From assembly GCF_025452095.1 (NCBI RefSeq), contig NZ_CP104877.1:2480001-2544000 (forward strand): a stretch of DNA of 64,000 nucleotides. Direction: 5' to 3'. Both the position numbers and the translations under genes were made by a program. Position 1 is the stretch's first letter; the number at the start of each line of letters is the position of its first letter. The notes beneath the pieces were generated by a model. The model worked only from the letters and a program-made list of their open reading frames with translations. It had not been told where the DNA came from and did not search any database. This document shows, one piece after another, positions 27,430-36,825 of this stretch. Source of the DNA: Paenarthrobacter sp. JL.01a (lineage in GTDB: Bacteria; Actinomycetota; Actinomycetes; Actinomycetales; Micrococcaceae).

Positions 27430-29439
27430 TCAGCTCTCGCGGTTCTTCACGGCGTCAACGATCCTGCGGACCGCCTCTTCGACGGGGACGCCGTTGTCTT
27501 GGCTGCCGTCACGGAAACGGAATGACACGGCGCCAGCTTCGGCGTCCTCACCGCCGGCAATGAGCACGAAGGGAATCTTGTCCTTGCTGGCAGTGCGGAT
27601 CTTCTTCGGGAAGCGATCCGAGGAAATGTCCACCTCGGCGCGGATACCTGCAGCCTTGAGCTGCCCCACGACGTCGAACATGTAGTCGTTGAACGCTTCG
27701 GCAACGGGAATGCCCACTACCTGGACCGGGGCGAGCCAGGCCGGGAATGCTCCGGCGTAGTGCTCCGTGAGGACACCCATGAAGCGTTCAACCGAACCGA
27801 AGAGGGCACGGTGGATCATGACGGGACGCTGGCGCGTTCCATCGGCCGCCTGGTATTCCAGTTCGAAGCGCTCAGGCAGGTTGAAGTCCAGCTGGATCGT
27901 GGACATCTGCCAGGTGCGGCCCAGGGCATCCTTAGCCTGCACCGAGATCTTCGGGCCGTAGAAGGCCGCTCCACCCGGATCCGGCACGAGCTCCAGTCCG
28001 GAGGCCTCCGCTACCTCGGCCAGTGTCCGCGTGGCTTCTTCCCACGTGGCGTCGTCCCCAACGAACTTTTCTTCGTTCTTGGTGGAGAGCTCCAGGTAGA
28101 AGTCGTCCAGACCGTAGTCCTTGAGCAGGCCGAGAACGAAGTTCAACGTCGTGGTGAGCTCGTCCTTCATCTGCTCGCGGGTGCAGTAGATGTGGGCATC
28201 GTCCTGTGTCATGCCGCGTACGCGGGTCAGTCCGTGCACGACGCCGGACTTCTCATAGCGGTACACCGAGCCGAACTCGAAAAGGCGCAACGGAAGTTCG
28301 CGGTACGAACGGCCGCGCGAGCGGAAGATCAGGTTGTGCATGGGGCAGTTCATCGGCTTCAGGTAGTAATCCTGGGCCGGCTTCCGCACGGTGCCATCCG
28401 GGTTGAGCTCGGCGTCCACCTGCATCGCCGGGAACATGCCGTCCTTGTACCAGTCAAGGTGGCCGGAGACCTCGTAAAGGTGCCCCTTGGTGATGTGCGG
28501 GGTGTAGACGAATTCGTAGCCGGCGTCCACGTGGCGCTTGCGCGAGTAGTCCTCCATCTCCTTGCGGATGATGCCGCCCTTGGGGTGGAAGACAGGCAGG
28601 CCGGAGCCAAGCTCATCCGGGAAGGAGAAGAGGTCCAGCTCGACGCCAAGCTTGCGGTGGTCGCGGCGTTCGGCTTCGGCGATGCGCTCCTGGTAAGCCT
28701 TGAGGGCTTCCTTGGTAGGCCATGCCGTTCCGTAGATGCGCTGCAGCTGCTGGTTGTTCTGGTTGCCCAGCCAGTAGGCAGAGGACGAACGGGTCAGTGC
28801 GAAGGCGTTGGAGATGATCTTGGTGTTGGGCAGGTGGGGGCCGCGGCAAAGATCGCACCAAACGGAGTCTCCGCTCTTGCGGTCAACGTTGTCATAGATG
28901 GTGATGTCACCGACGCCCACCTCCACGTTGACACCTTCCGCGGCGTCCGCGGCATCGTTTTTCTTGCCGAGCAACTCAAGCTTGTAGGGCTCGTTGGCCA
29001 TGGCCTGGCGGGCTTCTTCTTCGGTGACAACGCGGCGGACGAACTTCTGGTTCTGGTTGATGATCTTCTGCATCATCTTTTCCAGCTGGCGCAGGTCTTC
29101 CGGGGTGAACGGCTCAGCGACGTCGAAGTCGAAGTAGAAACCGTCGGTGATGTAGGGACCGATGCCAAGCTTGGCGTCCGGGCGCAGCTGCTGCACTGCC
29201 TGGGCCATGACGTGGGCCGTGGAGTGGCGGAGGACGTTGAGTCCGTCCGGGGATTCAATGGTGACGCCCTCGACGTTCGCACCGTCGGAAAGGGGCTGGT
29301 CGAGGTCCTTGAGCACACCGTCAACACGGGCTACAACAACGTCGCGGCGCTCGAAGAAGAGTTCCGCGCCGGTAGTCCCTTCCGTCACCTTGGTCTCTTC
29401 GCCATCGACGATGAGGGTGATCTGTTGGGCATCTGACAC
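27430..29439 (-). CDS. thrS: Threonyl-tRNA synthetase
   Basis: 669 aa, GTG start with TAGGAGA upstream. TGS domain at residues about 1-70, then the editing domain with [11 protein letters not shown], and the class II catalytic core whose zinc cysteine lies in KPMNCPMHN. The C-terminal anticodon-binding domain is complete. I looked for a T-box leader in the 129-bp spacer upstream and saw none. Confidence 0.97.
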   Translation of the reverse strand: MSDAQQITLIVDGEETKVTEGTTGAELFFERRDVVVARVDGVLKDLDQPLSDGANVEGVTIESPDGLNVLRHSTAHVMAQAVQQLRPDAKLGIGPYITDGFYFDFDVAEPFTPEDLRQLEKMMQKIINQNQKFVRRVVTEEEARQAMANEPYKLELLGKKNDAADAAEGVNVEVGVGDITIYDNVDRKSGDSVWCDLCRGPHLPNTKIISNAFALTRSSSAYWLGNQNNQQLQRIYGTAWPTKEALKAYQERIAEAERRDHRKLGVELDLFSFPDELGSGLPVFHPKGGIIRKEMEDYSRKRHVDAGYEFVYTPHITKGHLYEVSGHLDWYKDGMFPAMQVDAELNPDGTVRKPAQDYYLKPMNCPMHNLIFRSRGRSYRELPLRLFEFGSVYRYEKSGVVHGLTRVRGMTQDDAHIYCTREQMKDELTTTLNFVLGLLKDYGLDDFYLELSTKNEEKFVGDDATWEEATRTLAEVAEASGLELVPDPGGAAFYGPKISVQAKDALGRTWQMSTIQLDFNLPERFELEYQAADGTRQRPVMIHRALFGSVERFMGVLTEHYAGAFPAWLAPVQVVGIPVAEAFNDYMFDVVGQLKAAGIRAEVDISSDRFPKKIRTASKDKIPFVLIAGGEDAEAGAVSFRFRDGSQDNGVPVEEAVRRIVDAVKNRES

Positions 29440-29568
29440 GGGTGTCTCCTATTCATAGTGAAGGCTTCATAGCTTGTGGCGTACGGGGACCACAGCCAGC
29501 CACCGTCAATCGTATCCGCTTCGGCGAGGGCGGCCAAAGCAGCGCGCCGGGCCGGGATTGAGGGACGT

Positions 29569-32500
29569 TCAGCTTCCCAACCCAGTGATGGCAAGGTTCC
29601 TGGAGATGCCGTGAAGGGGTCCGTGCTGCGTGTATTCGGCCGGTGGTTGTTCATCGCCGCGAAGGATCTCCGGGAACGGCAAGGTTTCGGGCCTGCCAAG
29701 GTCCCAAGCCTTGCTCGCGCTGAGACTGATGCCTTTGGGACCTGTCCGCCTGGTGGTTCCGCGGATCAGCAGGAGGCGTGTTCCGAACAGCAAAGGCCCC
29801 GATTCTTCCTGGGCTTCATGGAAGAAGACCGAATCGACGCATCCAGTGCCGTCGTCGATGCTGATGAAGACAACACGCCTTCCTCCCCGCATGGGTGGGG
29901 TCTGGGTTGCAATGCGGACACCGGCAACCAGTACTTCTGTTCCGTTACGCAGGCCCAGGAGTTTGTCGGCGGTTGTCACACCCAATTTATCCAAGAGCGG
30001 GCGGTGGCTCTCCATCAGGTGTTCACTGACGTCAACGGCCATCAGATCAAGTTCTGCCCTGACGTTCTCCACCATGGTTGGCTCGGGAAGTTCCGGGGCG
30101 ATGTTCCTCAGCTCAACATCCCCCAGGGCGAATGACAATTGCCCATCGATGACGCCGTTCTGCTTCTTGGAGGGACTGCTTTGCAGAGCCTGGAGATGCT
30201 GCACCAGATCGGCCCGGTTGGCAGTTCCACCGGAATCTTTATGAAGGGCATCGAAGGCGCCGAGTTGAGCCAGCCTTTTGATGTTCGGCTTGCTGACCCT
30301 CGCCCTGGTGCGCAGGTCAGCCAATGAATCGAAAGGTTGGCCAGCCACAACTCTCTTCAGTTCGGCTCCCGAGAACCCGTAGATCCCTGAAAGGCTCAGC
30401 CGGATTCCAAGCTTTCCGCGATCAGCTCCTTCAAGGATCTTTTCCACCCTGTATTCGGCCTGGCTTCGGTTGATGTCCAAGGGAAGGATGGGAATGCCTA
30501 GACGGCGCGCTTCAGCCACCAACAGCCGTTTGGGGTACATACCGGGATCGTGCTCCCAGAGCCCGGCAAGGAAGGCTTCTGGATGATGGGCTTTAAGCCA
30601 TGCCGATTGATAGGTAGGCACTGCAAAGGCCGCCCCATGGGCTTTGCAGAAGCCAAAGCTTCCAAAAGCTTTCAGCGTCCCCCAGACTTTGTCCACGACC
30701 TCAGGCGTGTAATTTCTGATGGCCTCACGACGGAAATAGCTCTCCACTTCAGGTTCCCGGATTTCATCGCCAAGGGCCCTGCGGAATTCATCGGCCCTGG
30801 CTAACCCGCACCCTGTCATGACATCGAAGGTCTTGAGTATCTGCTCGTGGAACACCGTCACTCCATGCGTTTCCTGCAGCACGGGTTTGAGGTCCGGATG
30901 CGGGTAGACCTCCGGCGCGAAACCATGCCTGTGTTCAAGGAAGGGGCGCACCATGTCCGATTTCATCGGGCCTGGACGGAACAACGAAATGTCGATGATG
31001 AGGTCATTGAATTCGCGTGGAGCCATCTTTCCTATGAGCTCCCGTTGACCCGGCGACTCGATCTGGAAGCACCCCAAGGTGTGGGTGCTCCGAATCAGGT
31101 CGAAGGTTGGCTCGTCGTCGAACGGGACGTCGTTGAGCTCGATCCGGCCGTCTTCGCCGATGTAGTCAGGTCCTGTGCCTTCAGGTCCCAAAGGGTGGTT
31201 TCCTGCTGCAACCACCTCAGCTTTGGAAGGATGGAGCCGAATTACTTCGCGCACCGCGAAGGCCATGGCACTTTGCATTCTTACGCCCAGGACATCCAGC
31301 TTGAGCATGCCCATGGGATCCATGTCATGTTTGTCGAACTGGCTCATGGGCAGGCCCAGGCCGCTGGGCTGGACAGGGGTCCGGTCAAGGAGTGTTGCAT
31401 CCCCCAGAATCACTCCACAAGGGTGCATGGAGATATGCCGGGGCAAACGGTCAAGTCTTTCAGTCAGATCCACCAGGAGATCGAGTTGCTGGTTCTCTTC
31501 CATTCCGCCGCGTTCTACACGGCCGGCAAAGTCGCGGAGTTCGGGCTTCTCCACCAGCGCTTCGCGGAATTTTCGAGCTGAGAACCTCCAGAGCTGCTTG
31601 GCGATATCGCCGACCTCGCCCTCGTCCATTCCCAGCGCCATTCCCGCGTCCCTGACAGCGCCGCGGGCCCTGTAGCCGTTTTGCATGCTCATGAGCGTGA
31701 CCCGCTCAGCCCCGAACCGGTCGAAGATCTTCCGGTAGACGTTGTGCCGTTCCGCGCTTTCGACGTCGATGTCGATATCAGGCAGGGTGGAGCGGCGTCC
31801 GGAGAGAAAACGTTCAAAAATGAGATCGTGGCGGATGGGATCGACCTGGCTGATGTCGATCAGGTAATTGACCAGGCTTGAGGCCCCTGAGCCCCGGGCA
31901 GCAACCCTGACCCCCATACCAAGGATCATCCGCGAAACCTCAGCCACAGTGAGGAAGTAGGAGCCAAAGCCCAGTCTGCCGATGATCCCCAGCTCGTGCT
32001 CCAGCCGCGAGCGCAGCCGCTTTTCCGCACCACCGCTGATACCCGCGAATCGCCTGTTGATTCCGGCTTCACAGCGTTGGGCCAATTCCAGCATGGGATC
32101 GTTGTCGATGCCAATGATGGATGCCTCCGGGACGACAGGCTTTTTCCACCCCATGTCCAGGATGGGGTCGGTGCGGCATTTGTCCGCGAGCGCTTCGGTG
32201 TTGGCGAGCAGTTTGCTGAGCCCGGCTTGCCCCAGGCCGGCGGCGGTCATGATTTCCTTGCCGAGCTGGAGCATGTGGCGGGGGCTCTTCAACCAGCCCT
32301 GCCCTGTGGGTTGGAGGTGACCGGCTGGTTGGAGCATTGGCTCTGAGGAGAGTTCGGGGAGGGACTTCAAGGTGCGTGCCGAGTCCAGGACATCAGCGGT
32401 TGCTGCCCCGTCCTGGGCGCAGTAGCGCACGGCGTTGCTGAGAATGGCGGGGACGTTGTATTCGAGGGCAAGTTTGAGCATGCGTACGGCATGTGCCGTG

Positions 32501-33138
32501 CTGAGGGGCTCCCCTGGTGCGCTGAGGTGGGAAACGATCTCGGCTACCACGGTGCCGGCCGGCAACGCGTCGATCCATTGTTTGAAGAGGGTTCTTGGCC
32601 TGAGGTATTTGCGCCCACCCATGGCCCGTCCGACATCCGAGTCTGGTCCGATCAGTACGGTCAACACGGGCTTTAGTGTTGTGGGGTCCAAGGTTCTGGA
32701 AGCAAGTTCAGCGCGGGTTACTGCAACGGGGACAACTCCCCCGGCTTTGCCAGAGGTGCGGGCATGGGCATCGGATACTAAGCGGCATAGTGCGCGGTAT
32801 CCTGCCCCGTTGTTGTGCCCGTGGGCCAGTACGACGACGCGGCCCGCGACTTGGGTGCGGTGGTCGCCGTCGTCGTCGAAAACTGCCAAGTCCACACCGA
32901 CGATGGGATCGATACCTGCATCCATGCAGGCTTTGAGATGTTTAACTGTGCCGTAGAGTCCGTCCCTGTCTGTGCAGGCGAGCGCTGTTGCTCCGTCGGC
33001 TGCTGCGGTCTGGGCGAGTTCGTCGGGCCAGGAGACCCCATAGTGTGCGCTGAATGCGGTGGAGACGTGCAGATGGGTGAAGCTCAAGGTTTCACGCTGC
33101 TTCGTCGGGTTCCACCGCGCGGGCTGGTGCGGCGTCAT
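29569..33138 (-). CDS. dnaE2: Error-prone DNA polymerase III alpha subunit DnaE2 (ImuC)
   Basis: 1189 aa. A PHP domain (FTHLHVSTAFSAHYG) at the N-terminus, then the polymerase core with RFLSGRRSTLPDIDIDVESA carrying the catalytic aspartates, a helix-hairpin-helix region (GIYGFSGAELKRV) and a C-terminal OB fold. The first PHP motif keeps HLHV but other metal ligands look incomplete, as is usual for DnaE2. ATG 33138 lies inside the end of the DUF6504 gene (47-base overlap). Such polymerases perform SOS mutagenesis with ImuA' and ImuB; those two are not adjacent here. A LexA-like box precedes the two-gene unit. Confidence 0.95.
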   Translation of the reverse strand: MTPHQPARWNPTKQRETLSFTHLHVSTAFSAHYGVSWPDELAQTAAADGATALACTDRDGLYGTVKHLKACMDAGIDPIVGVDLAVFDDDGDHRTQVAGRVVVLAHGHNNGAGYRALCRLVSDAHARTSGKAGGVVPVAVTRAELASRTLDPTTLKPVLTVLIGPDSDVGRAMGGRKYLRPRTLFKQWIDALPAGTVVAEIVSHLSAPGEPLSTAHAVRMLKLALEYNVPAILSNAVRYCAQDGAATADVLDSARTLKSLPELSSEPMLQPAGHLQPTGQGWLKSPRHMLQLGKEIMTAAGLGQAGLSKLLANTEALADKCRTDPILDMGWKKPVVPEASIIGIDNDPMLELAQRCEAGINRRFAGISGGAEKRLRSRLEHELGIIGRLGFGSYFLTVAEVSRMILGMGVRVAARGSGASSLVNYLIDISQVDPIRHDLIFERFLSGRRSTLPDIDIDVESAERHNVYRKIFDRFGAERVTLMSMQNGYRARGAVRDAGMALGMDEGEVGDIAKQLWRFSARKFREALVEKPELRDFAGRVERGGMEENQQLDLLVDLTERLDRLPRHISMHPCGVILGDATLLDRTPVQPSGLGLPMSQFDKHDMDPMGMLKLDVLGVRMQSAMAFAVREVIRLHPSKAEVVAAGNHPLGPEGTGPDYIGEDGRIELNDVPFDDEPTFDLIRSTHTLGCFQIESPGQRELIGKMAPREFNDLIIDISLFRPGPMKSDMVRPFLEHRHGFAPEVYPHPDLKPVLQETHGVTVFHEQILKTFDVMTGCGLARADEFRRALGDEIREPEVESYFRREAIRNYTPEVVDKVWGTLKAFGSFGFCKAHGAAFAVPTYQSAWLKAHHPEAFLAGLWEHDPGMYPKRLLVAEARRLGIPILPLDINRSQAEYRVEKILEGADRGKLGIRLSLSGIYGFSGAELKRVVAGQPFDSLADLRTRARVSKPNIKRLAQLGAFDALHKDSGGTANRADLVQHLQALQSSPSKKQNGVIDGQLSFALGDVELRNIAPELPEPTMVENVRAELDLMAVDVSEHLMESHRPLLDKLGVTTADKLLGLRNGTEVLVAGVRIATQTPPMRGGRRVVFISIDDGTGCVDSVFFHEAQEESGPLLFGTRLLLIRGTTRRTGPKGISLSASKAWDLGRPETLPFPEILRGDEQPPAEYTQHGPLHGISRNLAITGLGS

Positions 33139-33436
33139 GGATTCGTAGGAGTCGCCAACGGCCGCTGCCTACGTGCCGGACAAGGTCAAGGGTGATGGTG
33201 TGGTTCTCTTTTTGCCCGGCCTGCAGTGGGTGAAGCTGGACGCGCCAGATCTCGTGGTCGACAAGGCCTGCCCCTGTACCGATGGGTGCGCGGTTCTCCT
33301 CGGCCCACCATTGGCGGCGTTCGAACCACCGGACCGGTTCGTTGGTGACGGTGTACAGGATCCCCTTCCACTGGACTTCCTGCGGCTGGCCTGTTTCCGT
33401 GCAGTTGACCACTACGGACTCGCTGAACAGCCCCAT
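33092..33436 (-). CDS. DUF6504 family protein of the dnaE2 cassette
   Basis: 114 aa from the ATG at 33434-33436, chosen because GAGGTG sits four bases before it; an ATG four codons upstream is poorer. WKGILYTVTNEPVRWFERRQWW and IWRVQLHPL, then WRLLRIHD, match small actinobacterial proteins usually found next to imuB and dnaE2. The Trp-rich motif resembles the C-terminal extension region of ImuB-linked proteins. Function is unknown. It overlaps dnaE2 and shares its LexA-controlled promoter. Confidence 0.8.
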   Translation of the reverse strand: MGLFSESVVVNCTETGQPQEVQWKGILYTVTNEPVRWFERRQWWAEENRAPIGTGAGLVDHEIWRVQLHPLQAGQKENHTITLDLVRHVGSGRWRLLRIHDAAPARAVEPDEAA

Positions 33437-33466
33437 TTCACACCTCATAACGCCGATTGAATTGAT

Positions 33467-33482
33467 TCGAAAGTATGTTCGA
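33467..33482. promoter_or_regulatory. LexA/SOS box
   Basis: TCGAAAGTATGTTCGA matches the actinobacterial SOS box TCGAAC-N4-GTTCGA at all but one position. It lies 31 bp upstream of the DUF6504 start, so DNA damage should induce DUF6504-dnaE2. Confidence 0.85.
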
Positions 33483-33516
33483 ATAAATCCAGTTTACGCC
33501 GACGTCGGGGCAAAAC

Positions 33517-34572
33517 CTACTTCGAAGTTCCACTCCGTGCAGAAGCCTTGGCTACACGCTTTCCGACCCGTTTCAGCAGCCCGTCGCGCCACGGTTGCAT
33601 CCCCTGCGCCAATGCGACGCTTCCCATGAGGGCCGAGGCGAGCCTGAGCTGCTGGGTGCGCAACACGCGCTTCCTGTCGTAGGCGGCGAGCGCTTCCTCC
33701 TTCGGCAGTTCATTCAGGAGGTTTCCCAGGCTGACGGCGTCGACCAGCGCCTCGCAGGCACCCCGGCCGAGGTTCGGTGTCATGGCATGGCCGGCATCCC
33801 CCACGAGGACCACATTTGTTCTTGAATACCGGGCCAACGGCGGAGCCGTCCAGATGCGCTGCGCCAAGGAGTTCCCAGGGGTCGCCTGGCGCAGAACATC
33901 CCTGACAGCTTCCGAGTAATTGCCGTACCTGTCCCGGGTAAGCTCAAGCGCTTCCGGGACGTCCACCTTCTCCGGTCCCAGATCAGAGCGGAAGGAGGCG
34001 TACCAGTTGGTTCCGCCAACAGCCGGGGCCAGCCCAAAGATCTCTCCCTTGCCCCAGTATTCGCCAACATCCCCGGGAACGGGCGTGCCGGGAACAACTC
34101 CCCTGACGGCCAGGAAAGGGGTGGGCCGGGCCGCGCTCCGTCGGCCCCAGAATTTTCGCCGGACAATACTGTTGACCCCGTCCGCGCCCACTGTCAGCCA
34201 GGCATTCTCGGCAATGACCTCGGCTCGTTGGTAAACACGTTCCACGGACGCGGGCACGGCGGAATCGAGGAGCTTCAGGAGTTCGGGCCGGGCTATGCCG
34301 ACCAACCCTTCGCCCTCAACGGCCAGCAGGGCCGCACCCGAGGGATCACGCAGGGCTCCGGCGGTAATGATGGATCCCCGGCTTCGAACAGCGCCGAGTA
34401 TCCCGATTTCAGACAAAGCGCGTTGGGCCCCGGGCCACATGGCCAGGGTTGTTCCCACGGCGGGCAGTTCGGGCCTCTGCTCGTACACCGTTACATCAAA
34501 CGTGCCCGGGTCCAGCCGCGCTGCGAGCGCCAGGCCAGCTATACCTCCACCGATGATGTCCACCTTTTTCAT
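33517..34572 (-). CDS. FAD-dependent monooxygenase, TetR-linked
   Basis: 351 aa from the ATG at 34570-34572. The N-terminal dinucleotide-binding motif is DIIGGGIAGLALAARL, and the second FAD motif GDAGHAMTPNLGRGACEAL is near residue 270, as in group A aromatic hydroxylases and tetracycline-type monooxygenases. The substrate is unknown. A TTG two codons upstream is unlikely, because the hexamer TAGAGT ends 6 nt before this ATG, giving a leaderless start. It is divergent from the tetR gene and shares an operator with it, so the regulator probably represses it until its ligand appears. Confidence 0.88.
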   Translation of the reverse strand: MKKVDIIGGGIAGLALAARLDPGTFDVTVYEQRPELPAVGTTLAMWPGAQRALSEIGILGAVRSRGSIITAGALRDPSGAALLAVEGEGLVGIARPELLKLLDSAVPASVERVYQRAEVIAENAWLTVGADGVNSIVRRKFWGRRSAARPTPFLAVRGVVPGTPVPGDVGEYWGKGEIFGLAPAVGGTNWYASFRSDLGPEKVDVPEALELTRDRYGNYSEAVRDVLRQATPGNSLAQRIWTAPPLARYSRTNVVLVGDAGHAMTPNLGRGACEALVDAVSLGNLLNELPKEEALAAYDRKRVLRTQQLRLASALMGSVALAQGMQPWRDGLLKRVGKRVAKASARSGTSK

Positions 34573-34578
34573 GCCCAA

Positions 34579-34584
34579 ACTCTA
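34579..34584 (-). promoter_or_regulatory. -10 hexamer of the monooxygenase gene
   Basis: TAGAGT on the minus strand, 6 nt before the ATG; it overlaps the left end of the TetR operator. Confidence 0.5.
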
Positions 34585-34605
34585 CTACTACATTTGTAGT
34601 AGCAG
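34582..34605. promoter_or_regulatory. Probable TetR operator
   Basis: CTACTACTACA and TGTAGTAGCAG form an 11-bp inverted repeat (one mismatch, 2-nt centre). It lies between the divergent monooxygenase and tetR genes and touches the monooxygenase promoter. Confidence 0.75.
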
Positions 34606-34618
34606 TAGGGGTGGGAGC

Positions 34619-34624
34619 TAGACT
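34619..34624 (+). promoter_or_regulatory. -10 hexamer of the tetR gene
   Basis: TAGACT ends 6 nt before the ATG at 34631; no Shine-Dalgarno is visible, so the mRNA is probably leaderless. Confidence 0.5.
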
Positions 34625-34630
34625 TTCGCC

Positions 34631-35167
34631 ATGCCCGATCGACGAACCCAGTTAGCCGATGCCGCGCTCGCCGTCGTCGCCGCCCAAGGCCTTAAGGGCC
34701 TCACGCACCGTTCCGTCGACGCACAAGCCGGAGTCGCCGTCGGGACAACCTCGAACTACTTCCGCAACCGTGCCGCCCTGGTGGGTGCCGCCGTCGACCG
34801 CGTTGAAGAGCTGGACACCCTCCTGCTGCAGCAGGGCGCCCAGGAACGCCCGACGTCGACCACGGCAGTGGCGCAGCAGCTCGCCGGAGCGGTCATGGGA
34901 CTCGCGCAGGAAAACGCAGGACTGACGAGGGCACGCTTCGTTTTCGCGCTGGACCAGCCGGAGGTAGTGGCGGCCGGACACGAGCGGCTGGTATCGGCGT
35001 TGGCACAGCTGCTCGAGGCCATGGGGGTGACGGAACCGAGGGCGCGGGCAGAAGCGGTTTCCGATTACAGCGACGGCCTGGTCCTGCACCTGCTGACCTC
35101 GAGGAAGGGCCAGGGCATCAGCAAGGAAAGGGTGGCGGAAAACATCCAGCGGCTCTTGGAGGCCTGA
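34631..35167 (+). CDS. TetR-family transcriptional regulator
   Basis: 178 aa. The N-terminal helix-turn-helix (about residues 6-50) includes GLKGLTHRSVDAQAGVAVGT and the typical TSNYFRNRAALV. The C-terminal ligand-binding part is all-helical and not assignable to a ligand. It most likely controls the divergent FAD monooxygenase and itself through the inverted repeat at 34582-34605. Confidence 0.93.
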   Translation: MPDRRTQLADAALAVVAAQGLKGLTHRSVDAQAGVAVGTTSNYFRNRAALVGAAVDRVEELDTLLLQQGAQERPTSTTAVAQQLAGAVMGLAQENAGLTRARFVFALDQPEVVAAGHERLVSALAQLLEAMGVTEPRARAEAVSDYSDGLVLHLLTSRKGQGISKERVAENIQRLLEA

Positions 35168-35223
35168 GCGAAGGATCACCTGCAGGGGTGGACGGCAGCG
35201 GGTCCGCAGAGCAGGATTGTGCC

Positions 35224-35613
35224 ATGAGTACCAATGAGGCATTCCTGAAGAAGGTCAACATCTCAGCCGCTGATGACAACCTGGTGGCGAGGTTCGAAAT
35301 TGACGGCAACATTCCAGGCTCCGGCGCTTATGTCGTGGGCCTTGTTGCTGCCAGTGAAGACTACTCCTCGCAGCGAAGGCTCGGCATCGAGTTCATGAAC
35401 GGCGAGGCTATCTCGTTCTACTCCTTCAACCATTCCCTCAGCGCGGAGGAAAACTACGACATCAAAGGCGTAGAGCACTCCGGCAACGTCATCACCGGGA
35501 ACTTTCCCATGTCCGCCATCCACGGACTCGGCAAAAGCCACGTGATGACGGCGTTCAGTGAAGCTGATGGCCGTGAGTTCCAATCAGGCGTGCCCGTCAA
35601 CGAAGCCCTCTGA
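35224..35613 (+). CDS. Hypothetical protein
   Basis: 129 aa from the ATG at 35224 (AGGA about 8 bases upstream). I do not recognise the family. The composition is soluble, acidic and rich in predicted beta strands (VARFEIDGNIPGSGAYVVGL, ISFYSFN), with no signal peptide, membrane helix or cysteine. It follows tetR by 56 bp on the same strand and could be cotranscribed. Its stop codon lies in the first copy of a short tandem repeat. Confidence 0.75.
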   Translation: MSTNEAFLKKVNISAADDNLVARFEIDGNIPGSGAYVVGLVAASEDYSSQRRLGIEFMNGEAISFYSFNHSLSAEENYDIKGVEHSGNVITGNFPMSAIHGLGKSHVMTAFSEADGREFQSGVPVNEAL

Positions 35614-35639
35614 AGCCTGGAAATCCTCTGAAGCCTAGA
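35607..35639. repeat. Short tandem repeat at a convergent gene junction
   Basis: CCTCTGAAGCCTGGA and CCTCTGAAGCCTAGA, two 15-nt copies (14 identical) with an 18-bp period. The first copy holds the stop of the hypothetical gene and the second the stop of the SRAP gene on the other strand. Confidence 0.8.
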
Positions 35640-36399
35640 ACAGGCCCTCCACGGGTTCGATAAGCTCCGGCGAGTTGTTACGGACATTCCCGACGGCGGC
35701 CCCCACCGGGTCCAGCGTCCAATCGGCAGCGGCATCGTGCGCCCGGGAGCGGACCAGGTCCACAAGGCCTGCGGCGTCCTTTTCCCGCGGATCGAGCCAC
35801 GCTTCCATCGTCTCTGTGCTCATGGGCAGGGGGACGCGGTCGTGCAGGGATGTCAGTTCATCGAACACCGAAGCGCTGCGTCGCGTTCGTGCCGAATCCG
35901 CCGTCGGAGTATCCGCGGTCAGGATGGACATGGACAACAACCAACGGGCGGGATCGTCCGGGGACGCACTCTGGTCCCGCCACCACTCATACAAACCGGC
36001 GAACACCAGGCCGTGCCCATCTACGGGGTGGACGTAGTACGGCTGCTTGTTCTTGCCCTCGCCCTTCTTCCACTCGTAATAGCCGTCCGCCGGCACCGCG
36101 CATCGTCGGGCTACGACAGCCTTCTTGAAGGAAGGCTTCTCCAAAAGGGTTTCACTGCGCGCGTTGATCAAGCGGGCACCACCCTTGGGATCCTTGGCCC
36201 AGGAGGGCACCAATCCCCACTTGGCCACGTGAAGCTGCCTCTTGACGTCGTCATCGACCAACCGCTCAAGGACGATCGGGACCGCGTCCGTCGGGGCAAC
36301 GTTCCACGACTTCTCCAAGGCAATCTCGTTCTCAAGCTCAGCGTCGAAGACGGCGAGCAAATCTCCCACCGCACGGGCCATCACGTAACGTCCACACAT
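35635..36399 (-). CDS. SRAP-family abasic-site protein (YedK/HMCES type)
   Basis: 254 aa from the ATG at 36397-36399, so that the catalytic cysteine is residue 2 (MCGRYV) as required after removal of Met. Forms a covalent link to abasic sites in single-stranded DNA and shields them. Other active-site segments are SWNVAPTD, INARSET, ADGYYEW and LHDRVPLPM. The frame is open 11 codons further upstream, but that would bury Cys2. No LexA box is visible in front, despite the family's SOS-associated name. It is divergent from mrx1. Confidence 0.94.
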   Translation of the reverse strand: MCGRYVMARAVGDLLAVFDAELENEIALEKSWNVAPTDAVPIVLERLVDDDVKRQLHVAKWGLVPSWAKDPKGGARLINARSETLLEKPSFKKAVVARRCAVPADGYYEWKKGEGKNKQPYYVHPVDGHGLVFAGLYEWWRDQSASPDDPARWLLSMSILTADTPTADSARTRRSASVFDELTSLHDRVPLPMSTETMEAWLDPREKDAAGLVDLVRSRAHDAAADWTLDPVGAAVGNVRNNSPELIEPVEGLF

Positions 36400-36472
36400 G
36401 CCAACAGTCTGCCCTTTACCCCGAAATGACACCAGCGCATCCGTGTGACGTAGCGCGGATCCGCAGCCACAT

Positions 36473-36500
36473 GGGAATTATTCTGCGCCGGGTTACCGTT
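36473..36500 (+). promoter_or_regulatory. SigR/SigH-type promoter of mrx1
   Basis: GGGAAT (36473-36478) and GTT (36498-36500) with 19 nt between resemble the thiol-stress sigma factor consensus (GGAAT-N18/19-GTT). Mycoredoxin belongs to that regulon in other actinobacteria. Confidence 0.55.
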
Positions 36501-36549
36501 GTTAGGAACGAAACACCCCGCGCAAACAACCACAATTGAGGAGAGCTCC

Positions 36550-36807
36550 GTGGACTTCACTCCCGACTCCGGCACCATCACCATGTTCTCGACCACCTGG
36601 TGCGGTTACTGCAACCGCCTGAAGAAGCAGCTCGATGCCAAGGGCATCGGCTACACCGAGATCAACATCGAAGAAGTCGATGGCACGGCCGAACTCGTCG
36701 AGCAGCTCAACGGAGGCAACCGCACCGTCCCCACCGTGCTCTTCCCGGATGGCACGGCTGCCACCAACCCCTCAGCCTCCGAGGTCGAGAGCCGCCTCGC
36801 CGCCTAA
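36550..36807 (+). CDS. mrx1: Mycoredoxin Mrx1
   Basis: 85 aa from the GTG at 36550, preceded by GAGGAGA. Glutaredoxin fold; the active site is TTWCGYCNRLK with C18 and C21, followed by the cis-Pro loop TVPTVLFPDG. The WCGYC-RLK pattern is that of actinobacterial mycoredoxins, which reduce mycothiol mixed disulfides, rather than of NrdH or glutathione-type enzymes. A SigR-like promoter precedes it and a mycothiol-dependent dehydrogenase follows. Confidence 0.92.
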   Translation: MDFTPDSGTITMFSTTWCGYCNRLKKQLDAKGIGYTEINIEEVDGTAELVEQLNGGNRTVPTVLFPDGTAATNPSASEVESRLAA

Positions 36808-36825
36808 GGTGTGGCCGTAACCGGC

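Noticed and set aside
27760-29436. 558-codon frame opposite thrS
   Set aside because: Antisense shadow of thrS with no domain of its own.
29440-29568. Possible T-box leader of thrS
   Set aside because: No T-box sequence or terminator/antiterminator pair is visible.
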